64,000 nt of DNA from Algoriphagus aquimarinus (lineage in GTDB: Bacteria; Bacteroidota; Bacteroidia; Cytophagales; Cyclobacteriaceae), in assembly GCF_900112005.1 (NCBI RefSeq), contig NZ_FOKK01000010.1, forward strand, positions 124,001-188,000. Direction: 5' to 3'. Shown here piece after piece: positions 43,580-54,334 of the stretch. The translations under genes and the position numbers were made by a program. The notes beneath the pieces are model-generated. The model saw only the letters and a program-made list of their open reading frames with translations, made no database searches and was not told where the DNA came from. Position 1 is the stretch's first letter. Every line of letters begins with the position of its first letter.

Positions 43580-44023
43580 TCAGTTAGTTAATTCCAAATG
43601 CAAAATCGGATATGGCTTGCCTGTTCCGTCTATTTCAGATCTGCTAATTACTTCGAATCCATTTTTCAGATAAAATTCCAGAGCCTTAGCATTTTGCTCA
43701 TTTACATCCACTTTGGTGACATTCTGATTGACTAGGGCATGATTTAGTAAGGTTTTTCCTATTCCCTTTCCTGCATGAGCTGGATGGACGAATAACATTT
43801 CTAAATTCCCTTCCGCCACACCAGAAAAACCAATTATTTGAGTTTCGGAGTCTCTCACGCAGCTCAACTCCACTGCTTTCAAATACTCATTTAGAATCAG
43901 TGGCTTGAAGTAAATAATATCCTCCTCTTGTAAAAACTCATGCGTAGCTCTTACTGAAGTTTCCCAAAGCTCAACAACTTCAGGATATTCGGTCTGGTGA
44001 ATTGTATCAATTTGATAGGTCAT
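43580..44023 (-). CDS. GNAT family N-acetyltransferase
   Basis: A 147-residue acetyltransferase with LEMLFVHPAHAGKGIGKTLLNHALV as CoA-binding signature and ALEFYLKNGFEVISRSE. The start at 44023 (MTYQIDTIHQ) is preferred; the frame extends 23 codons upstream into the preceding gene. It overlaps the upstream acetyltransferase by 17 bases, so the two are probably coupled. Substrate unknown. Confidence 0.85.
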   Translation of the reverse strand: MTYQIDTIHQTEYPEVVELWETSVRATHEFLQEEDIIYFKPLILNEYLKAVELSCVRDSETQIIGFSGVAEGNLEMLFVHPAHAGKGIGKTLLNHALVNQNVTKVDVNEQNAKALEFYLKNGFEVISRSEIDGTGKPYPILHLELTN

Positions 44024-44459
44024 AGATATTGGGATTGTACTTCTCCATATAGATCTCTGGGTTGGGGAGTTTAGTAAAACCATATTTTTCATATAGCCAT
44101 TCCGCAGTACTTGTCAGCAATATCCAACGTCTCAAATTTTGAAGGTCCTTGTGACTCATTATGGAATCCATTAACCATTTACTTAAGCCAAGTCCTCGAA
44201 ATTCCTCCAGAATAAAGACATCTCCCAAATAGGCAATGGTAGAAAAATCAGAAATCACACGTGCATAACCTATTTGTTGGCTCTCCATGTAAACCCCAAA
44301 ATTCAGAGAATTATCAATCGATTTATTCACAGTTTCAAACGATATCCCATTGCTCCAACCAGAATCCTTACATAAAAAATTATAAATAAGTTTTCTATCT
44401 AACTTATCTATTGAGGTAGAAATTACATACTCCTGATTTCTTGCTTCCATTTTTTCCAT
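44007..44459 (-). CDS. GNAT family N-acetyltransferase
   Basis: A 150-residue acetyltransferase. YLGDVFILEEFRGLGLSKWLMDSIMSH is the acetyl-CoA motif (R-x-x-G-x-G/S), and WLYEKYGFTKLPNPEIYMEKYNP the C terminus. It belongs to a large family near aminoglycoside/arginine-type GNATs, but no substrate is implied. Followed with a short overlap by another GNAT gene. Confidence 0.87.
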   Translation of the reverse strand: MEKMEARNQEYVISTSIDKLDRKLIYNFLCKDSGWSNGISFETVNKSIDNSLNFGVYMESQQIGYARVISDFSTIAYLGDVFILEEFRGLGLSKWLMDSIMSHKDLQNLRRWILLTSTAEWLYEKYGFTKLPNPEIYMEKYNPNIYDLSN

Positions 44460-44564
44460 AAAAAAAATGAATTACTAAAAAGTAATTCTTAAATCATAAT
44501 TAAGATCTTCTACTAAAGAATAGAATGATAGCTTTTTGAATTCATCTTAAAATACATGCATAAT

Positions 44565-44972
44565 TCAGGAAATCTTCCATTTTTTGAGTGAAGAGATGAC
44601 CGTCACACAAGCCAGTAATGTGAAAACAACTAAGGACTGAATAACTATAGATGATAAATTTAAAACTGGTAAAGAAATTTTTGGAAGTGCAAGTGAAATT
44701 TTGGGAATAAATACCTGAGGAAGCTGATCAAATAAAGGCAATGCATTGTCTCCAGATGGCAAGAATAGTAATACAGATAGTACAATCGTTGCAATAGCAC
44801 CTCCGATTATTTTCCATGCGAAAGAGGAGATTACTGGTTTATATATCGATGGTGATTTCTTGGGGCTAAGCCTTTCTAATATAGATTTATGAAAGCCTGC
44901 TGAAGGCTCGTCGGTTCCCAACTCAGACATAAACTGTTTAATATATGTGTCTTCCTTGCTTAGATTCTTCAT
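44565..44972 (-). CDS. putative anti-sigma factor, membrane protein
   Basis: A 135-residue protein overlapping the stop of an ECF sigma factor by 4 bases. The N-terminal cytoplasmic part (LSKEDTYIKQFMSELGTDEPSAGFHKSILERL) is followed by two TM segments (about 52-70 and 110-127). The position and topology are typical for a membrane anti-sigma factor. There is no zinc-binding ZAS motif, so the assignment rests on context. Confidence 0.6.
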   Translation of the reverse strand: MKNLSKEDTYIKQFMSELGTDEPSAGFHKSILERLSPKKSPSIYKPVISSFAWKIIGGAIATIVLSVLLFLPSGDNALPLFDQLPQVFIPKISLALPKISLPVLNLSSIVIQSLVVFTLLACVTVISSLKKWKIS

Positions 44973-45544
44973 AGCAGATGTATTAATTCACTTTTAGTGA
45001 TTTTTTGCAACGATTCTAACAAACTCTTTCTCCCTCGGTGCAGAAGGATTTTAACATGTGAACTTTTCAAGTCCATAATCTCCTCAATTTCTTTTATACT
45101 TTGTTCTTCGAGATAAAATAACGTGAGTACAGCCGATTCCGCAGGCTTCATTGCATCTAGTCCTCGCTGAATAAGTTCTTTTCTTTCTATTAGCTGAAGT
45201 GCTTTTAACCCATCCAAATAATCTAATGAATCACTAGCCAGTTCTTCTACTTCATCCAGTTGGATTGTGAAGTTTTTCGATTTCCTTAATCTACCCAACG
45301 CCTCATTGTATACTATCTTATATAGCCAGGTAGTAAACTTTGATTTCCCCTCAAAGGTTTTTAAGGAATGGAAAGCTTTCATAAATGCATCTTGAGCAGC
45401 TTCTTCGGCTTCCTCTCTATTTTTGAGAATACGAAGCGCAAGTGTAAAAGCATACTTTTCATGCTTTTGAATCAATTGTCCAAAAGCATTCAAATTACCC
45501 TTAAGCGTTTTCTCTATATAATGGTGGTCTTCCTGGAATCGCAT
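44969..45544 (-). CDS. ECF-type RNA polymerase sigma factor
   Basis: A 191-residue sigma-70 family factor. Region 2 reads FGQLIQKHEKYAFTLALRILKNREEAEEAAQDAFMKAFHSLKTFEGKSKFTTWLYKIVYNEALGRLRK. Region 4 has VLTLFYLEEQSIKEIEEIMDLKSSHVKILLHRGRKSLLESL. The ATG at 45544 is chosen; a GTG two codons upstream is also possible. It is co-transcribed with a putative anti-sigma gene and divergent from a DUF6249 membrane protein. A regulon cannot be read here. Confidence 0.92.
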   Translation of the reverse strand: MRFQEDHHYIEKTLKGNLNAFGQLIQKHEKYAFTLALRILKNREEAEEAAQDAFMKAFHSLKTFEGKSKFTTWLYKIVYNEALGRLRKSKNFTIQLDEVEELASDSLDYLDGLKALQLIERKELIQRGLDAMKPAESAVLTLFYLEEQSIKEIEEIMDLKSSHVKILLHRGRKSLLESLQKITKSELIHLL

Positions 45545-45650
45545 TTTCACATTGGATGCAAGTACCTGAAAAAAAGTTACAGTTTTTTTTCAACACACTT
45601 GTAACCTTTTGGCGAACTCACTACATCATAGAAGAAAAAACTAACATACC

Positions 45651-45992
45651 ATGGCAGAAACCATCCTAATTACACTGATCATTTTCTCCAGTATTTTCGG
45701 AGTCATCTTTACCTTCCTGAGCACCCGAAACAAGGAAAGGCTCGCACTCATTGAAAATGGTGCTGACGCAAAACTCTTCAATTCTGGCAAAAAATACAGC
45801 TTTGGCCAATTTATTCTAAACCTCGCACTTCTGGCAATCGGTGTTGGAATTGGCGTATTGGTGGGAGCCATGTTTAATAATGGAGGGATGGACGAAGGAG
45901 TTGCCTTTACCTCATGTATATTTATTTTTGGAGGTATAGGCCTGATGGTTAGCTTTTTCCTAAACAGAAAACTTGACAAAGAAGATAACTAA
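45651..45992 (+). CDS. DUF6249 small membrane protein
   Basis: A 113-residue protein with three predicted TM helices (about 3-24, 52-74, 82-103) and the short motif RNKERLALIENGADAKLF. It is divergent from the ECF sigma factor gene, sharing a roughly 100-base intergenic region, and so may be a target or partner of it. Function unknown. Confidence 0.78.
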   Translation: MAETILITLIIFSSIFGVIFTFLSTRNKERLALIENGADAKLFNSGKKYSFGQFILNLALLAIGVGIGVLVGAMFNNGGMDEGVAFTSCIFIFGGIGLMVSFFLNRKLDKEDN

Positions 45993-46012
45993 ACCAGTTT
46001 TAAACAGCTTCT

Positions 46013-46044
46013 AAAAGCCTTCCTTTTTCGGGGAAGGCTTTTTT
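46013..46044 (+). terminator. terminator of the DUF6249 gene
   Basis: AAAAGCCTTCC and GGAAGGCTTTT (11 bp) with an 8-base loop, ending in a T run, about 20 bases after the stop. Confidence 0.92.
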
Positions 46045-46081
46045 GGTTTTAGTCAAAAGACCTTGCTCTCGAAATTCTGAT

Positions 46082-46089
46082 TAATTTTG
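46082..46089 (+). promoter_or_regulatory. -7 promoter element upstream of 46107
   Basis: TAATTTTG matches TAnnTTTG. A TTG at 46063-46065 is somewhat close for a -33 element. Predicted start near 46094 agrees with the TTG start codon at 46107 and a short leader. Confidence 0.5.
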
Positions 46090-46106
46090 TCAAAAAATAA
46101 ATCACC

Positions 46107-46577
46107 TTGGAGCATTCACAATTATTATCTGCTTTTAGAGAAAAGGGCATTTTACATCTAAAAGAAGGAAATGGAAAAGTAATCACATTCATGAAACCAG
46201 CCCTCTGGAAGACTGAAATGGGTGAAGATTGGACATTTTTACTTTTTGATTTATTCCAAATCCGTACGATTTGCGAACCTTTCGCGGAAGTTTCTCTGGA
46301 TATCGTAGAGTATGCTAATAAGCCTACTATCTATCACAGTCCTGCAAATCGAATTATTAAGGACGGTCCTATCGTGGACGGAGTACTGAAATTCAGCTTG
46401 GTCATGGAGCCTAACTGGAACAAATTATTATTTCAGATCTCACAGCCAGTATTAGTTAAATTGGACACAAACGAAGCTACTACTCACCAGACACCTATCT
46501 TATTTCCACTTTTGAGTCCAAGTACCAAAGAGATGTTTTTGGGACCAGAGGGGGATGTCAAAATTATTAAAGGATGA
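46107..46577 (+). CDS. unrecognised 156-residue protein
   Basis: I do not recognise this protein. It is a small soluble protein of mixed beta/alpha character, with no signal peptide, TM segment or known motif. The start is TTG at 46107, since a stop codon lies four codons upstream and the next Met is residue 29. Its end overlaps the start of the CCA-adding enzyme gene by 4 bases (ATGA), so it is co-translated with a tRNA-processing enzyme. A promoter -7 element is just upstream. Confidence 0.7.
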   Translation: MEHSQLLSAFREKGILHLKEGNGKVITFMKPALWKTEMGEDWTFLLFDLFQIRTICEPFAEVSLDIVEYANKPTIYHSPANRIIKDGPIVDGVLKFSLVMEPNWNKLLFQISQPVLVKLDTNEATTHQTPILFPLLSPSTKEMFLGPEGDVKIIKG

Positions 46578-48016
46578 ATTTCAAATCGCATCTTGACGAA
46601 TTCGAAGTCTTCGGCAAAGTCGCAAAAGCTGCAGCCAATTTAGGTTTAGAAACCTATGTAGTCGGCGGTTATGTGAGAGATTTGATTCTGAAAAGAGAGA
46701 AAAGTGGACATAAAGACATTGACTTCACCTGTGTAGGGAGTGGAATAGAGCTTGCAAAAGAAGTTGCTAAGCAATATGATACACACGTTCCTCTTTCTGT
46801 TTTCAAAAATTTCGGTACAGCTATGCTGAAACTGGAGGATTGGGAATTGGAATTTGTAGGAGCAAGAAAGGAATCATATAGAGCTGATTCTAGGAACCCA
46901 ATTGTGGAGACAGGCACGCTTCAGGAAGATTTGGAACGCAGAGACTTTACGATCAATGCCATGGCGATTTCCTTGAACGCCAATGATTATGGGGAATTGC
47001 TTGACCCATTTGACGGCCTTGCTGATATCAAAAAGAAATTGATTCGCACCCCTCTTGAGCCAAGTATTACATTTTCAGATGATCCTCTGCGTATGCTTCG
47101 TGCAGTACGCTTTGCAGCTCAGCTTGATTTTGATATCGATGGAGACACTTTTCATGCGTTAAGTGAAAATGCGCATCGCTTGTCTATCATTTCGGGAGAG
47201 CGAATTGTCGTCGAATTAAATAAAATCATAGAGGTGAAAAAGCCTTCTTATGGCTTCAAATTGCTTTTTGCAGGGAAATTACTCCATGAGTTTTTCCCGG
47301 AAATGGTTGAGTTGCAAGGAGTAGACTCTGTGGATGATAAATCCCACAAGGACAACTTCTATCACACACTGCAAGTGCTTGACAACGTCTGCCTGATGAG
47401 TGACAACCTTTGGCTACGATGGGCGGCGATCTTACATGATATCGCTAAACCAGCTACCAAACGCTTTAATAAGAAAGTGGGCTGGACTTTCCATGGTCAT
47501 GAAGATAAAGGCGCACGGATGACTCCCAATATTTTCCGAAGGATGAAACTCCCAATGGATGAGAGAATGAAGTACGTGCAAAAACTTGTAAAGCTTCACC
47601 TTCGTCCAATAGCGCTAGTAAAAGATGAGGTAACAGATTCAGCTATGAGACGACTGCTATTTGAGGCAGGAGACGATATTGATGATCTAATGAAACTTTG
47701 TCGTGCCGATGTGACGTCTAAGAACAATAAGAAAGTAAAGCGATACCTAGAAAATTTCGACAAAGTAGCTCAAAAGCTGATCGAAGTAGAAGAGAAAGAT
47801 CAGGTCAGAAACTTCCAGCCGCCTATTTCTGGAGAAGAAATCATGAAAATTTTCGGGTTAGAGCCCTCAAAAATCGTCGGAGACATTAAAGAAGAAATTA
47901 AAGAAGCTATATTGGAGGGCAAAATTCATAACAATCCAGAACAGGCTCGTGAATTAATGTTAGAAATAGCCAAAGCAAAAGGCTTGACTCTAGCTAGCAA
48001 TCCCCCAAAATCATAA
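46574..48016 (+). CDS. CCA tRNA nucleotidyltransferase / poly(A) polymerase family, HD domain
   Basis: A 480-residue class II nucleotidyltransferase that should add or repair the 3' CCA of tRNA. The head domain has [27 protein letters not shown] (GGxVRD and DxD). [13 protein letters not shown] and [16 protein letters not shown] are the neck motifs. A C-terminal HD phosphohydrolase domain ([24 protein letters not shown]) is at about 280-420, as in E. coli-type Cca. Its 5' end overlaps a small unknown gene. Poly(A) polymerase activity cannot be excluded. Confidence 0.92.
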   Translation: MNFKSHLDEFEVFGKVAKAAANLGLETYVVGGYVRDLILKREKSGHKDIDFTCVGSGIELAKEVAKQYDTHVPLSVFKNFGTAMLKLEDWELEFVGARKESYRADSRNPIVETGTLQEDLERRDFTINAMAISLNANDYGELLDPFDGLADIKKKLIRTPLEPSITFSDDPLRMLRAVRFAAQLDFDIDGDTFHALSENAHRLSIISGERIVVELNKIIEVKKPSYGFKLLFAGKLLHEFFPEMVELQGVDSVDDKSHKDNFYHTLQVLDNVCLMSDNLWLRWAAILHDIAKPATKRFNKKVGWTFHGHEDKGARMTPNIFRRMKLPMDERMKYVQKLVKLHLRPIALVKDEVTDSAMRRLLFEAGDDIDDLMKLCRADVTSKNNKKVKRYLENFDKVAQKLIEVEEKDQVRNFQPPISGEEIMKIFGLEPSKIVGDIKEEIKEAILEGKIHNNPEQARELMLEIAKAKGLTLASNPPKS

Positions 48017-48036
48017 ACAATTAAAAATCACATCAA

Positions 48037-48741
48037 ATGAAGCGCGTTTTATTCATGCTGCTTATGGCCTTTTGCGCCAGCACAACCATTGCACAAACTG
48101 CAGACTCTGTAGCCAGACTCGACCCAAAACTTAAGAAAACCTTAAACAATTCTGATCAGGCAGCTTATCAGCTAGCATTGCGCTACAATGACATTGCGGC
48201 TGCCAAAACTTTCCTGTACAATCTGATTATCAGAAATCCTGATGATTTACGCTACGTAGAATTATTGGGTACGGTGTATTATGAAGCTGGACAGGCGATG
48301 TCTGCAGCACTAGTTTCCATGGATGTCTTACAAATCAATGATAAAAGCGTAACATCTCTCGAGATTGCTGCATACTCATTGGAGCAGGTAGGTGCGTTAG
48401 AGAAATCTCTGCCTTATTTCGAAAGTTTATACCTACTCGGAGGTGATAATTTCAGCCTTTACAAATCAGCCTTTATTCAATACAGCTTGAAGAAATACCA
48501 AGAGGCTATGAATTCTGTGAACATGCTTGTAAAAAATGCTAAGCCAGACGAGAAGGTTGGATTCCCAAAATCCCAGACTGAAAATCAAGAAGTTTCTATG
48601 AAAGCGGCTGCATTGAACCTGAAAGGAATGATCTACTTGGATCAAGGTTCTAAAGTTGAAGCTAAAGCGGCTTTTGAAGAAGCTTTATCGCTTGATCCAG
48701 ATTTTGGATTAGTTAAGGAAAATCTTGCTAAGACAAATTGA
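48037..48741 (+). CDS. exported tetratricopeptide repeat protein
   Basis: A 234-residue exported protein (signal MKRVLFMLLMAFCASTTIAQ) with about five TPR-like helical pairs, e.g. LRYVELLGTVYYEAGQAMSAALVSMDVLQI and KGMIYLDQGSKVEAKAAFEEALSLDPDF. TPRs mediate protein contacts; no partner is apparent. It lies 20 bases after the CCA enzyme gene and is likely in its operon. Confidence 0.85.
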   Translation: MKRVLFMLLMAFCASTTIAQTADSVARLDPKLKKTLNNSDQAAYQLALRYNDIAAAKTFLYNLIIRNPDDLRYVELLGTVYYEAGQAMSAALVSMDVLQINDKSVTSLEIAAYSLEQVGALEKSLPYFESLYLLGGDNFSLYKSAFIQYSLKKYQEAMNSVNMLVKNAKPDEKVGFPKSQTENQEVSMKAAALNLKGMIYLDQGSKVEAKAAFEEALSLDPDFGLVKENLAKTN

Positions 48742-48782
48742 TTAACTCATTCTAGTTACAGGAACCAAACATTCTGTTTGAC

Positions 48783-48813
48783 ATGCCCCCTTAGACAAAA
48801 TCTATGGGGGCAT
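48783..48813 (+). terminator. hairpin after the TPR gene
   Basis: ATGCCCCCTTAGA and TCTATGGGGGCAT pair over 13 positions (one mismatch) with a CAAAA loop, followed by TTTCTATT. The T tract is short. Confidence 0.75.
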
Positions 48814-48922
48814 TTCTATTAAGTATACAGACTAGTCTTGTTTTATTTAATAACTGATACGATTGTATTATTTATAAGCTAAAGAAGTAAGAACTGAGTA
48901 GAATTTAAGATCATCAGAAAAC

Positions 48923-48953
48923 AAAAAAGGCAACCATTACGGTTGCCTTTTTT
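48923..48953. terminator. bidirectional terminator (serves the minus-strand HTH gene)
   Basis: AAAAAAGGCAACC and GGTTGCCTTTTTT form a perfect 13-bp stem with an ATTAC loop, with A and T tracts on both sides. It stands 20 bases after the stop of the minus-strand gene at 48973. Confidence 0.92.
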
Positions 48954-48972
48954 ACTTATCAAGGATAAGAGA

Positions 48973-49377
48973 TTAACCTCTCAACCAGTTGATGAATGTC
49001 TGATATCCAACTCCAATTTCTCTAGCAAAAGCCGCTTTAGTCTTCTTACCTGCAGCTTCTACCTTTTGCCACTCTTCTACAATCTTGCTCTTCTCAGCGT
49101 CGCTGAACGTTCTTCTTTTAGAAGTCTTAGCAGCAGCGCTGCTGCCAGTAACAAGTGAGATCAATTCGTTCAATTCATTAAGGAATCTACCGTCATTCAA
49201 ATGAAGACCTGCTGCTTCTAATTTCTTAATAACTTGATCTTTTGGGTTCACAGGAGTAACTGCAATTCCTTTTGTAGCAGCTTCATGTAAATCGATCTTA
49301 TTTCCATCTGAAGTTACATAAATAAAACCATCACCTTTTTTAAGATCAGCGATAGCTTCTTTGATTAAATCTCTCAT
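48973..49377 (-). CDS. protein with C-terminal transposase-like HTH domain
   Basis: A 134-residue protein. Residues 1-80 form a small alpha/beta region of unknown type. Residues 88-134 (RRTFSDAEKSKIVEEWQKVEAAGKKTKAAFAREIGVGYQTFINWLRG) look like the helix-turn-helix of IS3/IS-OrfA-type transposases or a homeodomain-like HTH. No transposase catalytic gene or inverted repeats surround it. It may be a small DNA-binding protein derived from such a domain. Function unknown. Confidence 0.65.
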   Translation of the reverse strand: MRDLIKEAIADLKKGDGFIYVTSDGNKIDLHEAATKGIAVTPVNPKDQVIKKLEAAGLHLNDGRFLNELNELISLVTGSSAAAKTSKRRTFSDAEKSKIVEEWQKVEAAGKKTKAAFAREIGVGYQTFINWLRG

Positions 49378-49501
49378 ATTTTTACTTGTTAATAGTAGTT
49401 TTATTAATAATCCTGCAATATATAGAAATATTAAACTCCGAATAAAAAGTTTTGTTCGAAAAAATATTTTTTAACATTTAAAAATGCAAATAGCTAATCT
49501 T

Positions 49502-50287
49502 CTAATTATCAGAATAGTTTTCTATCCAATGCTGGATTAAATTATTTGAATTGTGTTTTTTCAATAAGGAATTAAAATAATTTTTTTCCAAACGCCTATT
49601 TACATATGTTGTAATACATTTTCCTAGATTTATTTCCAATTGCAACATTTCCATCAACTGCTCAATAGAATTGTAAAAAGGAATAGCATTAGCTACAATT
49701 TTCTTTTGAACCTCGAAGGAAGTTTCAAATTCAAACACAGCATTTTCACACAATAAATAGGAATACTTTGACACACCATTCTCATCAACGCTAAACAATA
49801 AAATGGATTCTTCAGAATTTTTAAGCCAAGCGATTTCTTCAAAGCCTTCATTAAGTTGAATATCTTCAAAAAGTGACTCAACCATAAATAAAACAAAGGA
49901 TTTCCATACTTCTTGAAATTCAGGTAGCATATCATTTGAATCACCGCCTCTATCTTTAGTATAATTTACTAACATTTGAATGCCAGTAGATTTGCACTGT
50001 TCCAACAATTGAACCCACTGATCATCTGGAAAATTCAGCATAGGCCAGTAGCATATTAAAGTCTTTCTTTCCACTACCAAAGCCTCAAATAAATCAGAAT
50101 AAACTATGTTTATTACCTCTACGTTGTCTTCAAATCTAGTCCAATCTATTTGTGTGAACAACTTAAAAGGATCCAATATAAAAGCCTCTTTTTCATCAAC
50201 TTCAAGCTGACTCCAGTCAATTGTTTTTTGATCGAGCGTGCGATCTACCAAAATAACTTTTCTATTTAACGGTCTCATATTTTTCAT
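49502..50287 (-). CDS. unrecognised 261-residue cytoplasmic protein
   Basis: I do not recognise it. It has no signal peptide or TM segment. It is rich in acidic and aromatic residues, with an alternating helix/strand pattern. Starts at ATG 50287 (MKNMRPLNRKV); a TTG five codons upstream is possible. It lies between the HTH gene and pyrG. The gap to the HTH gene (124 bases) is A+T-rich. Base composition is more A+T-rich than nearby pyrG, so horizontal acquisition is possible. Confidence 0.65.
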   Translation of the reverse strand: MKNMRPLNRKVILVDRTLDQKTIDWSQLEVDEKEAFILDPFKLFTQIDWTRFEDNVEVINIVYSDLFEALVVERKTLICYWPMLNFPDDQWVQLLEQCKSTGIQMLVNYTKDRGGDSNDMLPEFQEVWKSFVLFMVESLFEDIQLNEGFEEIAWLKNSEESILLFSVDENGVSKYSYLLCENAVFEFETSFEVQKKIVANAIPFYNSIEQLMEMLQLEINLGKCITTYVNRRLEKNYFNSLLKKHNSNNLIQHWIENYSDN

Positions 50288-50390
50288 GTTTACTAGTTTC
50301 AAATGAAAATTCGGTCACTTATTTAGTTGGTCTTTAAAGTTGAAAACCCCATGATTAAAATTACCTCAACCTAACCTGACTTACTAATAA

Positions 50391-52161
<1,771 letters not shown>

Positions 52162-52203
52162 AAACTCCCCGAAGCTACTTTATCGGGTTTACGATTAATC
52201 TTT

Positions 52204-54009
52204 ATGGACAGAAATCAAGCAACAGGTTTGATCCTTTTTGCAGCAGTTATCCTAGTCTACTCGTTTTTCTTTGCGAGCGCACCGGAGATACCTGAGGTGG
52301 AGACAGCAACTACCACTCAAACAGAATCGGTTCAATCTAATGCCGCAAACCAGTCTACGTTAACAGAAACTAATTCTGATAACGACAGCACAATGGATGC
52401 CGCAAGACTTGCAAAATACGGTGTGTTAGCATCCATGACTGTAGGAGAAGAAAAAGATCTTACACTTGAAAACGATTTAATTCAAGTAAAGATCTCTTCA
52501 AAAGGAGCTCAAGTCAATGAGGTAATTCTAAAAGAATACAAAAGCTGGAATATGGAGCCTTTGGAGCTCTTCAATGAAGAAAGTTCTAAAATGGACTTTA
52601 TCATCGAAAGCAAAAATGGCCCATTAGACTTAAATGACCTTTATTTCACTTCTTCAATAGAAAGTAATGAGAACGAAGAAGGTGTAAAGATTCAAACACT
52701 TACACTGAAGTCTGGCTCCGAAAGTGGGCAAATTATTCAGACCTACACCCTTGCGGACGGTAGTTATGAAGTAAAGAAATCCTTCGAGATAGATCGTTAC
52801 CCGGGTGTTTTCACAGGCAATGCACTAGCACTAACGTGGGAAGACCAAGTAATTGCTCAGGAGATGAATTTGGCCGAATCCAGAAGACAGTCTAGACTTA
52901 ATTATTACACCACATCAGGTTCTTTTGATAACCTTGGTGCAGGAGATGATCTAGAGCAAGAGACTATTGCAGAACCAGTAAAATGGGTAAGTTTCAGTCA
53001 GCGATTCTTTACGGCTGCGATGATTGCAGATACAGATTTCCAAAATGTATCCATCACTCAAAGCACTCCGGCGGATAGCTCTATCGTACGTACGATGGCA
53101 ACTAGCCTATCTATTCCTCTTCAGGATGGCAAGGCTGGATTCACTTACTATTTCGGCCCAGATAAGTATAAGACTTTGAAGAAAGTCACTGATGGCTTTG
53201 AAGACAATGTGGACATGGGTTACTTCTTTGTAAGCTGGGTTAACAAGTACATTATCGTCAATCTGTTTGCATTCCTAGAGAAGTTCTTCACCAACTACGG
53301 TGTCATCATTGTTATCATTGTATTCCTGATCAAACTCGCACTTTTCCCATTGACCTACAAGTCCTACATAGGAATGGCAAAAATGAGAGTAATCAAGCCT
53401 GAAATCGATGAGCTAAAAGAGAAGTACGGTGATGACGCAACCAAAATGCAGCAAGAACAAATGAAGTTGTTCTCCAAGCTTGGGGTGAGTCCAATCTCTG
53501 GATGTTTACCTATGGTGCTTCAGATGCCATTCCTGTTTGCGATGTTCTTTTTCTTTCCTAATGCGATCGAACTTCGTCAGGAATCTTTCCTATGGGCGAC
53601 AGACCTTTCTACATATGATACCTTTTTCAATCTGCCCTTTACGATTCCTTTCTATGGATCACATGTGAGTATGTTTACGTTGTTGATGACTGTGTCTCAG
53701 ATCATCTACACACACTTCAACAACCAACTGACTACGGCGACTGGACCAATGAAAAACTTGGGGTACATCATGCCAGTCATGTTCATGTTCATTTTGAACT
53801 CCTACCCTGCAGGTTTGAGTTTCTATTACTTCGTATCCAACATGGTTACATTTGGTCAGCAAGCTATGATCAAACTATTCGTGGATGATGAGAAAATAAG
53901 AGCAAAAGTGGAAGAGAGCAAATTGAAAAATGTGGATAAAAAGAAATCTAAATTCCAGCAAAAACTGGAAAATGCGATGAAAGCAGCAGATAATACTCGC
54001 AAAAAATAA
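52204..54009 (+). CDS. yidC: membrane protein insertase YidC
   Basis: Inserts and folds inner-membrane proteins with or without Sec. The 601-residue protein has an N-terminal TM (about 6-24), a long periplasmic P1 domain (about 60-345) and the conserved membrane core (about 355-560). The core includes GVIIVIIVFLIKLALFPLTYKSYIGMAKM and NSYPAGLSFYYFVSNMVTF, and a positively charged C-terminal tail that binds ribosomes. The order pyrG-yidC is likely an operon, closed by a terminator. Confidence 0.96.
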   Translation: MDRNQATGLILFAAVILVYSFFFASAPEIPEVETATTTQTESVQSNAANQSTLTETNSDNDSTMDAARLAKYGVLASMTVGEEKDLTLENDLIQVKISSKGAQVNEVILKEYKSWNMEPLELFNEESSKMDFIIESKNGPLDLNDLYFTSSIESNENEEGVKIQTLTLKSGSESGQIIQTYTLADGSYEVKKSFEIDRYPGVFTGNALALTWEDQVIAQEMNLAESRRQSRLNYYTTSGSFDNLGAGDDLEQETIAEPVKWVSFSQRFFTAAMIADTDFQNVSITQSTPADSSIVRTMATSLSIPLQDGKAGFTYYFGPDKYKTLKKVTDGFEDNVDMGYFFVSWVNKYIIVNLFAFLEKFFTNYGVIIVIIVFLIKLALFPLTYKSYIGMAKMRVIKPEIDELKEKYGDDATKMQQEQMKLFSKLGVSPISGCLPMVLQMPFLFAMFFFFPNAIELRQESFLWATDLSTYDTFFNLPFTIPFYGSHVSMFTLLMTVSQIIYTHFNNQLTTATGPMKNLGYIMPVMFMFILNSYPAGLSFYYFVSNMVTFGQQAMIKLFVDDEKIRAKVEESKLKNVDKKKSKFQQKLENAMKAADNTRKK

Positions 54010-54012
54010 TTC

Positions 54013-54042
54013 AAAAGGAGCCCACATCGGGCTCCTTTTTTT
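54013..54042 (+). terminator. terminator of the pyrG-yidC operon
   Basis: AAAAGGAGCCC and GGGCTCCTTTT, a perfect 11-bp stem with loop ACATC and a T run. Confidence 0.94.
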
Positions 54043-54334
54043 GTGTTAAGACTTCCTCATCAAGTGTAATTAATCCCAAAATCAATCGTTACCCTTAACT
54101 AGAATTAAGAATTGATTGATTAAGAAAATATTCTCCCTTCAAAAGCCCCTCGTAGTGGATATGATTTTACTTAATCCGCTATATTTCAAAAGATTAGCTA
54201 ACATCTACCCTATAGCATATTGCTAAAATCTTGATTTTAGGTCATTTAGGAAATGCTAAAAAAAGCAGAGAGATCAGCCGGAAAAGAATTCATTTTGCTT
54301 AATATTGAGATTAAATTACTCTTCAATTAACACC
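54043..54334. other. intergenic region before parA
   Basis: About 290 A+T-rich bases without a gene. A perfect palindrome CTAAAATC-TT-GATTTTAG lies at 54223-54240, about 95 bases before parA. It might be an operator. I see no sequence close to the known parS consensus here. Confidence 0.45.

Noticed and set aside
54043-54334. parS site near parAB
   Set aside because: I searched by eye for a TGTTNCACGTGAAACA-like site and saw none; the 54223-54240 palindrome does not resemble it.
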